Shown: positions 1-10,336 of the stretch, piece by piece
Layout of the letters: the number at the start of each line of letters is the position of its first letter
Position numbering within the stretch: position 1 is the first letter of the stretch
DNA from: JAMXLO01 sp963719805
Lineage (GTDB): Bacteria > Pseudomonadota > Alphaproteobacteria > Acetobacterales > Acetobacteraceae
Assembly (NCBI GenBank): GCA_963719805.1
Contig: CAVRDF010000009.1
Span: 372,001-436,000 of the forward strand
Direction of reading: 5' to 3'
DNA: 64,000 nt
Made by a program: the position numbers and the translations under genes
Notes under the pieces: model-generated
What the model was told of the DNA's origin: nothing
Databases searched by the model: none
Seen by the model: the letters and a program-made list of their open reading frames with translations, nothing else

Positions 1-341
1 CCATCTTTGGTCGGGAAGAACACCTGACGTTCGGACGCCGGCCAGGGCACCTGCAGCGTTCGGCCGCCGCGGCGCGTGTGCGAGATCGTGCGCAAGCCTG
101 GCACTGCGGCACGCCGGAGGTCGATCGTCACGGTCTGGTCGCGGCCACCGCGCTGCTTCCAGATCTCGATGATGCCAACGGCCTGCGCGGCAAGAGCAGT
201 CGCGCTTGCCGTTCCCACGCGATAACGGCTCGGCACGACCGGATCGCGCCCAACAAGCCGGATGTTGCGGTCGATTGCTTCCAACGGCAGCTCTAGCGTG
301 TTGAGCAATGTGCTCAGAACCGAGCGGGCGTCGTTGTTCAT
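1..341 (-). CDS. Class III CoA transferase (CaiB/BaiF family), N-terminal part, cut by window edge
   Basis: Class III CoA transferases move CoA between an acyl-CoA and a free acid. Only the first 113 codons are visible, starting at the ATG complement of 339-341. The segment around DPVVPSRYRVGTASATALAA and the later TIDLRRAAVPGLR aligns by eye with residues 25-75 of the complete CoA transferase at 54490-55905 (DPILPTPFRIGVAGAATVAA, VAVDVRQATASLR). Both lead into a PTKDG motif, so the two are paralogues with the same unusual N-terminal lobe. It diverges from the methionine-synthase-like gene across a 182-bp spacer. The family call rests on this internal comparison; the substrate cannot be guessed. 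Confidence 0.7.
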   Translation of the reverse strand, partial: MNNDARSVLSTLLNTLELPLEAIDRNIRLVGRDPVVPSRYRVGTASATALAAQAVGIIEIWKQRGGRDQTVTIDLRRAAVPGLRTISHTRRGGRTLQVPWPASERQVFFPTKD

Positions 342-523
342 TGCGTCCCCGCGATTTTCTTGGACTGGTTTCCGTATAGCGGATGATGCCCACTGGTCGA
401 GCCTCTGTCAATTTGCCCGATTAACCCGAGGATTGACGCAACCGCGACGCGGTTCATACTCCATCGACGATAAGAAAATACCGGATTCCGGAAACACCGC
501 CGGAACTTTGGAGGAGCCCAGAC

Positions 524-1734
524 ATGCAGCGCAGCACCGACCGCATTCTGACCACTCATGTCGGAAGTCTCGTTCGGCCACCCGAGGTGCTGGAGGACAT
601 TCTCCTCACCGTTGCCGGCAGCCCGGTCGACAAGAACGTGTTCGAGCCAAGGTGCAGCGTGGCGTTGCCGAGGTGGTGCGTCAATCAGGCCGACATAGGC
701 ATCGACATCCCCAGCGACGGGGAATTCTCCAAGCCCACATTCTCCAGCTATGTGTCGGAGCGTTTGAGCCGGTCTGGGCCCGACGCCACCCGAGGCCAAG
801 CCGTACACCTACGCGAAGCTGACCGAAGAATTCCCCAGCTTCATGAAGCAGTACAACTCCATGTACACGATCATGTGGATGCCGCCATCGATCCCGCAGG
901 AGACGATACGTGCAGCCATGGCCGCACCGCCAGACATTCACTCTGTTGTCGGCCCGATCAGTTACCAGGGGCAGGCACTGGTGCAGCGCGATATCAGCAA
1001 CTTCAAGACCGCTCTGGATGGGTTGAGCTTTGTCGAAGCCTTCATGCCATCGGCCACGCCGTCCCGCTCGGATATCGACACGGATCAGATCTATTCGACC
1101 GAAAATGCCTATCTCTACGCGCTGGCCGACGCCATGCACGAGGAATACAAGGCCATCGTCGATGCTGGCTTCGTCGTCCAGCTCGATCTCGGTCTCCCCG
1201 CTGCGCAATCAGGTGCTGCCGAACAACCCAAATCCCGACTGGAAGGACCTACGCCGCGCGTCAGAAATGCAGATCGAGGCGTACAACCACGCATTGCGCG
1301 GCATTCCCGAGGACCGCGTCCGCTATCATCTGTGCTGGGGCAGCATGAATACGCCGCACACTACGGACGTGCCGCTGAAGGACATCATCGACCTCATTCT
1401 CCGCATCAACGCGCAAGCCTATTCGATCGAAGCGGCGAACCCGCGTCATGAGCACGAATGGATGGTGTGGAAGGACGTCAAGCTGCCCGAAGGCAAAATC
1501 CTGATCCCTGGGGTGATCAGCCACCAGACCAATGTTGTCGAGCATCCCGAACTGGTCGCGATGCGGATCAAGAATTATGCGTCGGTGGTGGGCCGCGAGA
1601 ATGTCATTGCCAGCACTGACTGCGGCTTCGCCCAAGGCTGGAGCATGATCCGCGTCCATCAGGAGGTGCAGTGGGCGAAGCTTGCTTCTCTGGTCGAAGG
1701 CGCCAGGATCGCCTCGCGCGATCTTTGGAGATAG
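524..1734 (+). pseudogene. Cobalamin-independent methionine synthase (MetE C-terminal-like) family protein, multiply frameshifted
   Basis: The reading frame must be changed four times to follow one protein: about 642 (a G seems missing before CCAAGG), about 684 (an extra T in CAATCAG), about 785, and about 1195 (an extra C in CTCCCCGCTG). Reassembled, it shows family landmarks: TTHVGSLVRP near the N terminus, DIGIDIPSDGEF, HLCWGSMN with probable zinc-binding His and Cys, EAANPRHEHEW, GVISHQTNVVEHPE, and STDCGF with the last zinc Cys. About 400 residues matches the stand-alone MetE C-terminal-like enzymes, which transfer methyl or alkyl groups to thiols. A good Shine-Dalgarno (TTTGGAGGAG) precedes the ATG at 524. 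Four indels of different kinds argue for real decay rather than one error. Confidence 0.75.
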
Positions 1735-1772
1735 CTGCAGGCTGACAAAAAACCAACGGGGGAAACGGCGCG

Positions 1773-2699
1773 ATGGCGGTGGAAATTCTCGACGAGGCCA
1801 TGCTTCGGATCGCGCCGCCCGATCGCGCGCCGGAGCAACTGGGCAGCGGCTATGGCGGACCGCATGGACCGGCTGAGGGCCCCGTGTGGATCCATGAGGG
1901 CGGCTATCTGCTGTTCAGCGACATTCATGGCAGCCGGCGGATGAAATGGCATCCGCGCGATGGCATCACGCTGCACAAGGACGGCACCGATAATGCCAAC
2001 GGCATGACGCGCGACCCGCAGGGCAGGTTGGTGGTGTGCCACCATTTCAGCCGCCGCGTTGACCGCGAAGAGGCCGACGGCTCGATCACCGTCATCGCCG
2101 AACGCTATCGCGGCCTGCGCTTCAACCGGCCGAACGACGTGGTCGTGCGAATGGACGGTAGCATCTACTTCAGCGATCCACCGCCGCGCATTCCGCTGAC
2201 GCCGCCCGACCATTATCCGGAGCTCGACATCGCCGGCGTATACCGCGTGTCACCCGACCTTGCGCGCGTCAACATGATCATCCGCGACTTTGCCAATCCC
2301 AATGGGCTGTGCTTCTCGCCCGACGAGAAGGTGCTGTACGTCAACGACTCGAACCCAGGGCGCACGCTGATCAGGGCCTATACGGTCGAGGCCAACGGCT
2401 TCCCCGACCTCGGTAGCGAACGGCTGTTCTGCGACATGAAGGGCGACCCACGGCGCGGTAGCCCGGACGGCATGAAGGTCGATGTCGAGGGCAACGTTTA
2501 CTGCACCGGGCCGGGCGGCATCTGGGTGCTCAGCCCCGCCGGAAAGCACATCGGCACGATCCTGAGCGACAATCAGCCGATCAACATGAACTGGGGCGAC
2601 GACGACTGGTCGACGCTGTATTTCACCGGCCTCACGACGCTCAATCGCATCCGGCTGGGCGTTCCAGGCATGCCGCTGCCGCGAATCGCCGCCGGTTGA
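1773..2699 (+). CDS. SMP-30/gluconolactonase/LRE family protein
   Basis: A 308-residue six-bladed beta-propeller hydrolase of the SMP-30 family, which opens sugar or other lactones using one divalent metal. Family features are the N-terminal AEGPVW motif (metal-binding Glu, about residue 31), RFNRPNDVVV (Asn ligand, about 118), PNGLCFSPDEKVLYVNDS (about 175-195), and a late SPDGMKVDVEGNVY with a probable catalytic Asp. There is no signal peptide, so it is probably cytoplasmic. It begins 38 bp after the methionine-synthase-like pseudogene and may share its transcript. The exact lactone is unknown. Confidence 0.85.
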   Translation: MAVEILDEAMLRIAPPDRAPEQLGSGYGGPHGPAEGPVWIHEGGYLLFSDIHGSRRMKWHPRDGITLHKDGTDNANGMTRDPQGRLVVCHHFSRRVDREEADGSITVIAERYRGLRFNRPNDVVVRMDGSIYFSDPPPRIPLTPPDHYPELDIAGVYRVSPDLARVNMIIRDFANPNGLCFSPDEKVLYVNDSNPGRTLIRAYTVEANGFPDLGSERLFCDMKGDPRRGSPDGMKVDVEGNVYCTGPGGIWVLSPAGKHIGTILSDNQPINMNWGDDDWSTLYFTGLTTLNRIRLGVPGMPLPRIAAG

Positions 2700-2970
2700 G
2701 CTCACGAAAGGTCCTGGGCTTCGTACATGGCCGGCTACGACGCTCGGCCTCGTTAAGCATTGATACTAAAGCCATCCCCTCGCCGTCCGGCGGCCCATCG
2801 CAATTCGCTCCTCGCTGATCCGTGATGAAACACGAGCTTTTAACGCTATTATTCTGCCAACTTAACGGCCTCGTTCACATTCCAGATATCTTGGCGCTGT
2901 CCGGTAACAAAAAAGTGACCAGATTAGCGCAACGCCGCCCCAAACGGCACTCTTAGAGGACCTCTTACAG

Positions 2971-3636
2971 ATGGACGGGATTCCGACGCTGACCGCGATC
3001 GAGTCAGCGACAGCAGGTGATGACTGGATTAAAGTATTCCATGATCGAAACGTATGGCATCTGACTCGTGACATTGTTGATCGCTGGGTCGTCAACAATG
3101 GCGTTTTCTTCAACATGCTGCTGCGCCAGGTGCCACTAGGCAGCCGAGTACTCGAATTGGGGTGCGGCCCCGGACGCCATGCATTGGGGTCGGCCACTCT
3201 CGGCTTTCGGGTCACCGGCATCGATATGGATCCGCGCATCGTGATGCAGGCCAGGCTGAATGCCGACGACGTCGCGCCCGAGTGCCACGCTGCATTTCAG
3301 GTCGGCGACATGTTCAACCTGACCGGAGTCGCCCCCGCCGGCACCTTTCACGCCATCACCCATGGTGGCGTCATGGAGCATCTGGAATCCGCCAAAGCCA
3401 TTCGCGAGGCGCTGCGAGCGCAATTGGATTTCGCCCCCGTCATCGTCTTCGACATACCTTTCAGCAGCGAGAAGAACCGGCGCCTGTTCGAGCGTGACGA
3501 CATCTTTCGTCAGTTGTGGACCGCAGAAGAGTGGGTGCAGGACGTGCTGGCTGGCTTGAATGTGGTCGATCACGCAATCGACCTTCATCCGGCAAGCAAC
3601 ATGACAGACGATTTGGTCGTGTGCCTGCGAGCGTGA
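2971..3636 (+). CDS. Class I SAM-dependent methyltransferase
   Basis: 221 residues with a clear Rossmann methyltransferase core: motif I VLELGCGPGRHALG (about residues 58-71), the acidic end of strand 2 in VTGIDMDPR (about 81-89), and motif IV-like HAITHGGVMEHLESA (about 127-141). The acceptor is not evident. The AUG at 2971 has a GAGG about 12 nt upstream. The roughly 270 bp before the gene are noticeably richer in A+T than the surroundings and hold no convincing ORF, so a promoter is likely there. The gene reads in the same direction as the MFS pump 60 bp downstream. Confidence 0.8.
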   Translation: MDGIPTLTAIESATAGDDWIKVFHDRNVWHLTRDIVDRWVVNNGVFFNMLLRQVPLGSRVLELGCGPGRHALGSATLGFRVTGIDMDPRIVMQARLNADDVAPECHAAFQVGDMFNLTGVAPAGTFHAITHGGVMEHLESAKAIREALRAQLDFAPVIVFDIPFSSEKNRRLFERDDIFRQLWTAEEWVQDVLAGLNVVDHAIDLHPASNMTDDLVVCLRA

Positions 3637-3696
3637 TGCACCGGGTCTTGGCGTGCCAAATCGACAGGCACGCCAACGGCACCTGCGCATTCAAAC

Positions 3697-5190
3697 ATGT
3701 CTGAAGCACGCGTAGCTGGCGCGTCCGCCGTTCCGCGCGGAAGACGCCCGTTCATTCTGGCGGCCTGCATGGCGGCGAGCTTCATGGCCGCTGTGGAGGC
3801 CACGATAATGGCCACGGCGATGCCGGCGATCGTGTCCAGCCTGGGCGGTTTCGCGATGTTCGCCTGGGCTTTCTCGGCCTACATGCTCGCCCAGGCCGCG
3901 ACGATACCAATCTACGGCCGATTGGCCGATATCTACGGCCGGCGCCGGGTGTTCTATGCTGGCGCCAGTCTTTTTCTGCTCGGTTCCACGTTGTGCGGCC
4001 TCTCGCACAGCATGCTGCAATTGGTGGTGTTTCGTGGAATCCAAGGGCTGGGCGCCGGTGGCGTTCAACCGATCGCCAATACAATTGTCGGGGATATCTA
4101 CTCGCCGATTGAGCGTGCACGTGTTCAAGGCATGCTGTCCGCGGTGTTCGGCGTATCAGCAGTTATCGGGCCATCGCTCGGCGCTCTCATTGTGCAGTAT
4201 GGCAACTGGCCATTGGTGTTCTGGATCAACCTGCCAGTCGGAATCGCTTCGATCGCGATGATCGCTCTGTTCCTGCCGGAGCAGGCGCGGTTGCGCACGC
4301 ATCAGATCGACTATGCGGGTTCGATACTGCTGATTGCCGCGGTGACAACGCTGATGCTGTTGGCGATGGAATGGGCGGCACTTTCGACTGCCGTGATAGC
4401 AATGTTGGTTGCGATTTTCCTGCTCGCCGGTATCGCACTCACCCTGCATGAACGGCGCGCCAAGGAGCCCATGCTGCCGCTCGACCTCTGGCGCAATCGT
4501 GTCATCGTCAGCAGCAATACAGGCAGCCTGGTCACCGGCATTTTGATGATGGGCGTGACCGCCTATCTGCCGACGTACATCCAAGGAGAGATGGGGCGTG
4601 GGCCGGATACGTCAGCGATCATCCTCGCGCTGATGTCGGTCGTTTGGGTTATCGGCAGCACCACCGCCGGGCTTTATTTGCCACACAGCACCTATCGGCG
4701 CGTAGCGACCTTCGGTGCGCTGCTGCTGATCGCCGGATCCGTGATGCTGATCGTGCTGACACCTGCAGTCAGTCCTGGGTGGGCCGCTCTTGGTGCGCTT
4801 CTTGTCGGCGTTGGCATGGGCTTCTGCAACACCACCTTCATGATCTCGGTGCAGACCGCGGTATCCTGGCAGCAGCGCGGCGCCGCCACCTCGTCGACCA
4901 TGTTTCTGCGGTTCCTTGGTCAGTCGCTCGGTGCTGCACTATTTGCCGCGGTGATCAACGCCAGCCTGCGTGCGCGGTCACCGGGCGCGGTCGACGCGTT
5001 GGAACAGCTCATGGATCTGCACTGGCGCGCCACACTCGATGAAAATCACCTGAACGCGCTGATCACCCTGACAGCTTCGGCAATGCGGCACGGCTACTTG
5101 CTGACCGGCACGCTGGCGATCCTGGCGCTTCTGGTGGCGCGTTCATATCCGGCAAGACTCGGTCCCGCCAGTCAGTCGGGGCGATCGTAG
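3697..5190 (+). CDS. MFS transporter, DHA2 (EmrB/QacA-like, 14-TMS) family
   Basis: 497 residues with many hydrophobic helices. The major-facilitator motif A GRLADIYGRRR is at about residues 74-84, after the TM2-type helix. The family C-type region EATIMATAMPAI lies near residue 34, and the length fits the 14-helix DHA2 drug/H+ antiporters. It should sit in the inner membrane and export small amphipathic compounds; the substrate is not shown. Its stop is only 4 bp before the pxpB start, so it is probably co-transcribed with the 5-oxoprolinase genes. That raises the alternative that it transports a pyroglutamate-related compound. No strong Shine-Dalgarno precedes the ATG. Confidence 0.85.
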   Translation: MSEARVAGASAVPRGRRPFILAACMAASFMAAVEATIMATAMPAIVSSLGGFAMFAWAFSAYMLAQAATIPIYGRLADIYGRRRVFYAGASLFLLGSTLCGLSHSMLQLVVFRGIQGLGAGGVQPIANTIVGDIYSPIERARVQGMLSAVFGVSAVIGPSLGALIVQYGNWPLVFWINLPVGIASIAMIALFLPEQARLRTHQIDYAGSILLIAAVTTLMLLAMEWAALSTAVIAMLVAIFLLAGIALTLHERRAKEPMLPLDLWRNRVIVSSNTGSLVTGILMMGVTAYLPTYIQGEMGRGPDTSAIILALMSVVWVIGSTTAGLYLPHSTYRRVATFGALLLIAGSVMLIVLTPAVSPGWAALGALLVGVGMGFCNTTFMISVQTAVSWQQRGAATSSTMFLRFLGQSLGAALFAAVINASLRARSPGAVDALEQLMDLHWRATLDENHLNALITLTASAMRHGYLLTGTLAILALLVARSYPARLGPASQSGRS

Positions 5191-5194
5191 CGTC

Positions 5195-5986
5195 ATGGGT
5201 CTGACAATAGGACGTCCATCTCCTGCTGCATCCACAACGAGCTTCGGCCTTTTGCAACAGCCTTTGCCGTATCCGCAATTCCTGCCCGTCGGCGATGCCG
5301 CCATCACCGTGGAATTCGGCAACAAGGTGGATCCAGGGCTGAATGACAAAGTGATTGCGCTGGACATCGCTTTGGCCGCCGCCGAATTGGATGGCATCCG
5401 CGAAACGGTGCCGAGCTATCGTTCTCTGCTCGTCTGTTACGACCCTCTGGAGATTTCCTTCCATAGCTTGGTCGCGGAGCTCCACGGACTGGTCTCCCGG
5501 CTGCCTCGGACACCGGCGAATCGGTCAACACTTTGGACTGTTCCCGTCATCTACGACCAGCCTTACGCCGAAGACATTCCCGAGGTGGCACGACGCGTCG
5601 GGCTGAGCGAGGAACAGGTTGCCGCGGTCCATTCCGCCGCTGAATACCACGTCTATTCAATCGGCTATGCGCCCGGAATGCCCTACCTCGGCGGCGTACC
5701 CCCAGCGTTGCACATCTCACGGCGCGAACTCCCAAGACCACAGGTCAAACCCGGAGCCGTCATGATCGGTGGAGTACAAGCGGCAATTGTACCGACCGAG
5801 GTACCCAGCGCTTGGTACATTCTCGGTCAAACGCCGCTCCGGCCGTTCGATCTGCGCCGTCAGGATCCATTCCTGTTCCGTCCCGGAGATCGGGTGCGTT
5901 TCCGGAGGGTGGATCAATCCGAATTCAATCGCCTGTCCGGCTTGCAGCAAGATGCTTTCTTGTCGCTGATCAGCGGCGCTGCATGA
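5195..5986 (+). CDS. pxpB: 5-oxoprolinase subunit PxpB (KipI-like)
   Basis: 263 residues of the allophanate-hydrolase-subunit-1/KipI fold. Landmarks are FLPVGDAAITVEFG (about residues 30-43), RSLLVCYDP (about 73-81), the core YSIGYAPGMPYLGGVP (about 155-170), the KPGAVMIGGVQAAIVP strand (about 184-199), and the closing GDRVRFRRV. With PxpA and PxpC, this protein performs ATP-dependent cleavage of 5-oxo-L-proline to glutamate. The N terminus has about 25 residues more than the core needs, so an internal start is possible. It overlaps pxpC by the ATGA at 5983-5986. No pxpA is in the window. Confidence 0.88.
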   Translation: MGLTIGRPSPAASTTSFGLLQQPLPYPQFLPVGDAAITVEFGNKVDPGLNDKVIALDIALAAAELDGIRETVPSYRSLLVCYDPLEISFHSLVAELHGLVSRLPRTPANRSTLWTVPVIYDQPYAEDIPEVARRVGLSEEQVAAVHSAAEYHVYSIGYAPGMPYLGGVPPALHISRRELPRPQVKPGAVMIGGVQAAIVPTEVPSAWYILGQTPLRPFDLRRQDPFLFRPGDRVRFRRVDQSEFNRLSGLQQDAFLSLISGAA

Positions 5987-6963
5987 CCTCCGCCCTGCGC
6001 GCGATCGCGCCCGGTCCTTACGTCACAATCCAGGATGCAGGCCGCACCGGCTGGCGCCGATTTGGTGTGGCAGGTTGTGGCGCAATGGATATGCCGGCGT
6101 TTGCCGCAGCCAACGTCCTGGTCGGAAACGTCCCCAACACCGCAGCTCTCGAATTCGCCCACGTTGGTGGCACGTGGGAGGTTCTCGCCGAATCTGCGCG
6201 AATTGCTGTCACCGGTGGTAGCTTCGACCTGTCGGTTGACGATGTGAAGTTGCAACCATGGCGGAGCCATACGCTCCGGCGTGGACAGCGTATCCACATC
6301 GGAGGAGCCACGGACGCGGTCTGGGGATACCTCGCCGTCGCTCGTGGCTTCAACCTGGAGCCGCAGCTCGGCAGTTACGCGACCCATTTGCGATCGGGTC
6401 TCGGCGGCCTGCGCGGTGCTCGCATCGCTGAAAGCGAATCGGTGCCGCTGCGCGTCTCTCAAGCTCCTGCTTCCCGCGAACGGCAGCTCGCACAATGCAG
6501 CGGGTCTGCCGATGCGGTGCGCATCGTGCTCGGTCCGCAAGATGAATATTTCGACTCGGACACGTTAGAGACGTTTTTGACCGACAGCTATCGCGTTACC
6601 CATCGCAGTGACCGTATGGGCACGTGGCTGGAAGGCCCTGCTCTACCCCATGCGAACGGCTATAACGTGGTGTCAGACGGCTTGGTTCCAGGATGCATTC
6701 AGGTGCCTGGCGGTGGCCAACCGGTGGTTCTGATGATGGATTGCCAGACGATTGGCGGCTACCCAAAGCTGGGAACCATCATCTCCGCCGATCTGCCGCG
6801 ATTCGCGCAAACACGTCCGGGCACATTGGTCAAATTCGCTGCCATCGACATAACGATGGCGCAGCGGCTGTATCGTGGCTACCAGGCCGGGTTGAACGCC
6901 ATTTCCGAATCGGCGATCGAACTGGTGGAGCGCACGTCCTTGCCGTTTTGGCTGCGAGGCTAA
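5983..6963 (+). CDS. pxpC: 5-oxoprolinase subunit PxpC (biotin-dependent carboxyltransferase family)
   Basis: 326 residues of the KipA/AHS2 family. The N-terminal PGPYVTIQDAGRTGWRRFGV (residues about 9-28) is characteristic, followed by GAMDMPAFAAANVLVGN and, later, THRSDRMGTWLEGP and SDGLVPGCIQVPGGGQPV. It is the partner of PxpB in 5-oxoproline hydrolysis. I chose the ATG at 5983, which overlaps the pxpB stop as ATGA and matches the family N terminus. The frame stays open for 57 codons further upstream, but that stretch is the pxpB shadow. It converges on the small hypothetical gene with a 4-bp overlap. Confidence 0.88.
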   Translation: MTSALRAIAPGPYVTIQDAGRTGWRRFGVAGCGAMDMPAFAAANVLVGNVPNTAALEFAHVGGTWEVLAESARIAVTGGSFDLSVDDVKLQPWRSHTLRRGQRIHIGGATDAVWGYLAVARGFNLEPQLGSYATHLRSGLGGLRGARIAESESVPLRVSQAPASRERQLAQCSGSADAVRIVLGPQDEYFDSDTLETFLTDSYRVTHRSDRMGTWLEGPALPHANGYNVVSDGLVPGCIQVPGGGQPVVLMMDCQTIGGYPKLGTIISADLPRFAQTRPGTLVKFAAIDITMAQRLYRGYQAGLNAISESAIELVERTSLPFWLRG

Positions 6964-7397
6964 GCCGGTGTTGGGCTTAACGGTGCCCTCTGCGCGGCGG
7001 TCATTGCGTGCACCACCACACTGCGAGTGCCCGCCAGTTCCTGACATAGCTCGCGGATGAAGGGATCCTCCGGCGACAATTGCGCCAGCCACCGCGGATC
7101 GATCAGGTGAACGGAACCATCGGCGCAGCGTGGCGCTGCAACCGAGCCTTCTCCGCAAGGCTGAAGCACGAAGCGCGCCGGCCACCCGCCAAGAGTCGCG
7201 ACCAGGCGGGATGCCAGCTTGAAGCCGTGCGACACAAGCAGGGCGCACAGCAGAGTGCGCAGCAGCAGCCGGCGGCGTCCCAGGACTGGCTGCACTTCGA
7301 ACATGACTGAGGCGCATAATTCACGTGCCTGCTGATGGTCGCCAGCCAGCGCCAGATCCATGGCGCGTCGCAATCTGTCGAGGCTGGAGTTTGCCAT
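6960..7397 (-). CDS. Hypothetical protein, about 145 residues
   Basis: I do not recognise a family. The start chosen (ATG complement of 7395-7397, reading MANSSLDRLRRAMDLALAG) has a strong GGAGG five bases upstream; an in-frame ATG 20 codons earlier (7455-7457) is the alternative. The first 50 residues look helical and TPR/SEL1-like (LRRAMDLALAGDHQQARELC). They are followed by a hydrophobic, arginine-flanked stretch (RRRLLLRTLLCALLVSHGFKL), and the end is mixed. It converges on pxpC and diverges from the GGDEF/EAL sensor, so it is a single-gene unit. Confidence 0.5.
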   Translation of the reverse strand: MANSSLDRLRRAMDLALAGDHQQARELCASVMFEVQPVLGRRRLLLRTLLCALLVSHGFKLASRLVATLGGWPARFVLQPCGEGSVAAPRCADGSVHLIDPRWLAQLSPEDPFIRELCQELAGTRSVVVHAMTAAQRAPLSPTPA

Positions 7398-7746
7398 CGC
7401 ATCCTCCAGGTTCCGGCGACGCAGTCGCGGTTCAAAGGATTGAAATACTTGAGTCATCGCCACCGCGTCCGTCTCGAATGTCAGCACCCGCAATTTCGTC
7501 CGCTTCCCGTTACAAACTGGTGTCGGGACCATTGCTATCCTTGGGGCAACAGCGAAGACGAAACGCGCCGGTAACCCTCCCTGCTGTCCATTGCGGTCTG
7601 CGGCAGCGGCAGATATCCGGATCTGCGAAGGCTCGGTCCGGCAGACAGGAACACAAAAGGTGCAACTAACCGGGTCCGGTACACGAGCGTCGCAGATTTC
7701 GCGATGGCTGCTTGGAGGCTTGCGTTGGCGCGGCGACAATGAGTCG

Positions 7747-10336
7747 ATGCTGCCTGAACTAGCCGCAATCGCTGGTTTTATCTGCCTGCTCTGGGCATGT
7801 GTCGCCGTAGCGATCGAGCACGAACACCACACGGCTGAGCAAGCCACGATGCAATCGACCGCCAATCTGGCGCGCGCATTCGAGGAAAGCACGCGCCGGA
7901 CTATCAGCCAGATCGATCAAGTGCTGCTCAGCGCCAGGGGCTTTTACGCCGCGCAGGGCGAGAACTTCAGTTTCGACGACTGGGCGCGCACCCAGACCTT
8001 GTCCGACAAAATGACGGCAGCCATCGGCATGGCAGACAAGCAGGGGCATGTCTTCGCGGACACTCTGCCAATCCCCAAGGGTGTCAGCATAGCCGACAGG
8101 CCGCATTTCCTCGCTCAGGTCGATCCGAGTCGCGATGAACTCTACATCAGCCGGCCGGTGCATGGCCGCGTCAGCGGTCAAGACACTATTCAATTCACGC
8201 GCAAGCTGCTGGGCCCGCACGATGAATTTGCCGGCGTGACGGTATTCTCGCTCGATTGCAACAAACTATCGCTCTTCTACCAGAACCTGGATCTGGGGAA
8301 TGGCTACGTCTCGTTGTTGCTGGCAGACGGCACGACACTGGCGCGCGGTCCGCTTGTTCCACAGTCGATCGGCAAGCGCATCAACGACTTGCCTGCATTC
8401 AGCAAAATCTCTTCGCAGCACGAAGGCGTCATCCGACACTCGAGCGATCGGGTTACCAACGGGGAGATTCTCAGCTTCCGGCATCTCGACGACTATCCGC
8501 TCATCGTGATGGTCAGCATCGATAAAGACACGGCTTTCCGCCAGTACCGCGCCATGCGGACGCGCATGATCATCGCTGCGAGCGCGGCGACGGCAGCTAT
8601 CATTCTCGTCGGCTTGCTGTGGCTTCAGCAAAAGCGCCGCAGCATTGCCTCACGGCGGGCGTTGAATATAACTCTCGAGACGATCAGTCAGGGCATCCTG
8701 ATGGTCGACGCGCACGGCGAGGTGCCCGTGATCAATCCGCGTGCCAAGGACTTGTTGGAACTTAACGACGCCGCGTCGGACGACATACCAAAATTGGCTG
8801 CGGGCCGTGCATTGGAGTTGGCCACACGCAACCCCGGGAGCGTCGATAGCTCAACAAGTACCGCTCACGACAGCCAGTTCGACGTGGCGCGCGAGGACGG
8901 CACGGTAATCGAGGTGCACAGCCATCTGCTGCCCCATGGCGGCTTCGTTCACAGCTATACAGATGTGACCGAACAACGATTGGCCGACGCACGGGTTCGC
9001 TATCTGGCGCACCATGATACGCTCACCGGCCTGGCAAATCGCGTGCAGTTGCGGCAGCGCCTGACCGAATACTTCCCAGGGCATTCGCCATCCCAACCAA
9101 CCGCGTTCCTTATGATTGACCTGGATGGCTTCAAGGGGATCAACGATACGCTTGGCCACGATGCTGGCGATGAACTCCTGGTCGAAATCGCACGCCGCCT
9201 GCAAATGCTTGTGCGGGAGTCCGATTTTGTCGCTCGTCTTGGCGGTGACGAGTTCGTTATCTTGCAGCCCTCGATCGGCCAGCCGGATGATGCGACCGTG
9301 CTCGCCCAACGACTACTGGAAGGTACTGTCCGAACCCGTCTATGTCGGCGGCCAGCAGGTTCGCGTCGGCGCCAGCATAGGTATCGCGCTGCATCCGGTC
9401 GATGGGACCGATGGTGATACGCTGTTCAAGCATGCGGACATTGCGCTCTATTGCGCGAAGGCAGGCGGCCGCGGCATCTTCCGCTTCTTCGACACTCAGA
9501 TGACCCGCGCGGTTACCGAACACCGGCTGCTGGAAAGCGGCCTTCGCTGGGCACTCGAGAACAATGCGCTCGAGGTCCACTTCCAGCCGAAATTCGCATG
9601 CGACTCACTGGCCATCGTAGGTTTTGAGGCACTTGCGCGGTGGCGGCATCCTACACGCGGCAATATTTCGCCCGAGACGTTTATTCGGGTTGCCGAGGAG
9701 TGCGGCCTGATCAAACCGCTTGGCCTCTGGGTGATCGAACAGGCATGCGCAATGGCCGTGAAGTGGAATTCCCACCTGCCTATCGCGGTGAATGTATCGC
9801 TGCTCCAGCTCTATGACGGAGAACTTCAGAACGACATTGCGGCTGTCCTCGCGAAAACCGGACTATCCGCAGAGCTCCTGGAGATCGAGGTTACCGAGAG
9901 CGTGATGGCGGAAGACAACCATGTCGTGCTCGATACCCTGCACGCCCTCAAGGCAATGGGCATCCGCATCGCACTGGACGACTTCGGCACCGGCTACTCC
10001 AGCCTCAGCTATCTACGCCGCTTCTCGTTCGACAAGATCAAGATCGACAAGACCTTCGTGCAGGGGCAAGCGCACGATCAGGGAGTGCGCGTGATCCTCG
10101 AGGCGATCCTTGGCATGTGCCACAAGCTTGGCCTCGCGGTTGTTGGCGAGGGCGTCGAGACCAGGCAGCAACTGACAATGCTGCGCCAATGCGGCTGCAC
10201 CGAGATTCAAGGTTACCTCCTCGGTCGGCCAATGCCTGCCGAAATGGTCGACAAATTCGTGCAGAACAACAGTCGTGAGCTGACCCAGGAATTGGGCTTG
10301 GTCATTGCCGCCCAGGAGTTTGCCCTCGCGTTATGA
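7747..10336 (+). CDS. Membrane sensor diguanylate cyclase/phosphodiesterase (PAS-GGDEF-EAL), frame broken at a GTAC site
   Basis: A cyclic-di-GMP enzyme in two frames. The first part (from ATG 7747) has a TM helix (about residues 5-22), a periplasmic Cache-like sensor of about 250 residues, a second TM (IIIAASAATAAIILVGLLWL), a PAS-like segment (SQGILMVDAHGEVPVINP) and GGDEF with the intact signature LGGDEFVI. The second frame carries the end of GGDEF (GASIGIALHP) and a full EAL domain with EALARWRH, NVSLLQL, DDFGTGYSSLSYL and GEGVET, so hydrolysis looks possible. Dropping one G from GGTAC at 9322-9326 fuses the parts as LAQRLLEVLSEPVYVGG, exactly the family spacing. The start is uncertain; the frame is open from 7591. 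Confidence 0.82.

Noticed and set aside
78..296. Small plus-strand ORF at the left edge
   Set aside because: The minus strand aligns with the N terminus of the CoA transferase at 54490-55905; the plus frame has no RBS or motif.
342..523. SAM-type riboswitch upstream of the methionine-synthase-like gene
   Set aside because: The 182-bp divergent spacer lacks any recognisable SAM-I or SAM-II core; only a Shine-Dalgarno and an A-rich stretch are visible.
7457..7892. N-terminal extension of the small hypothetical gene up to 7892
   Set aside because: The added sequence is Cys/Arg-rich nonsense overlapping the sensor gene; a strong Shine-Dalgarno marks the start at 7397.
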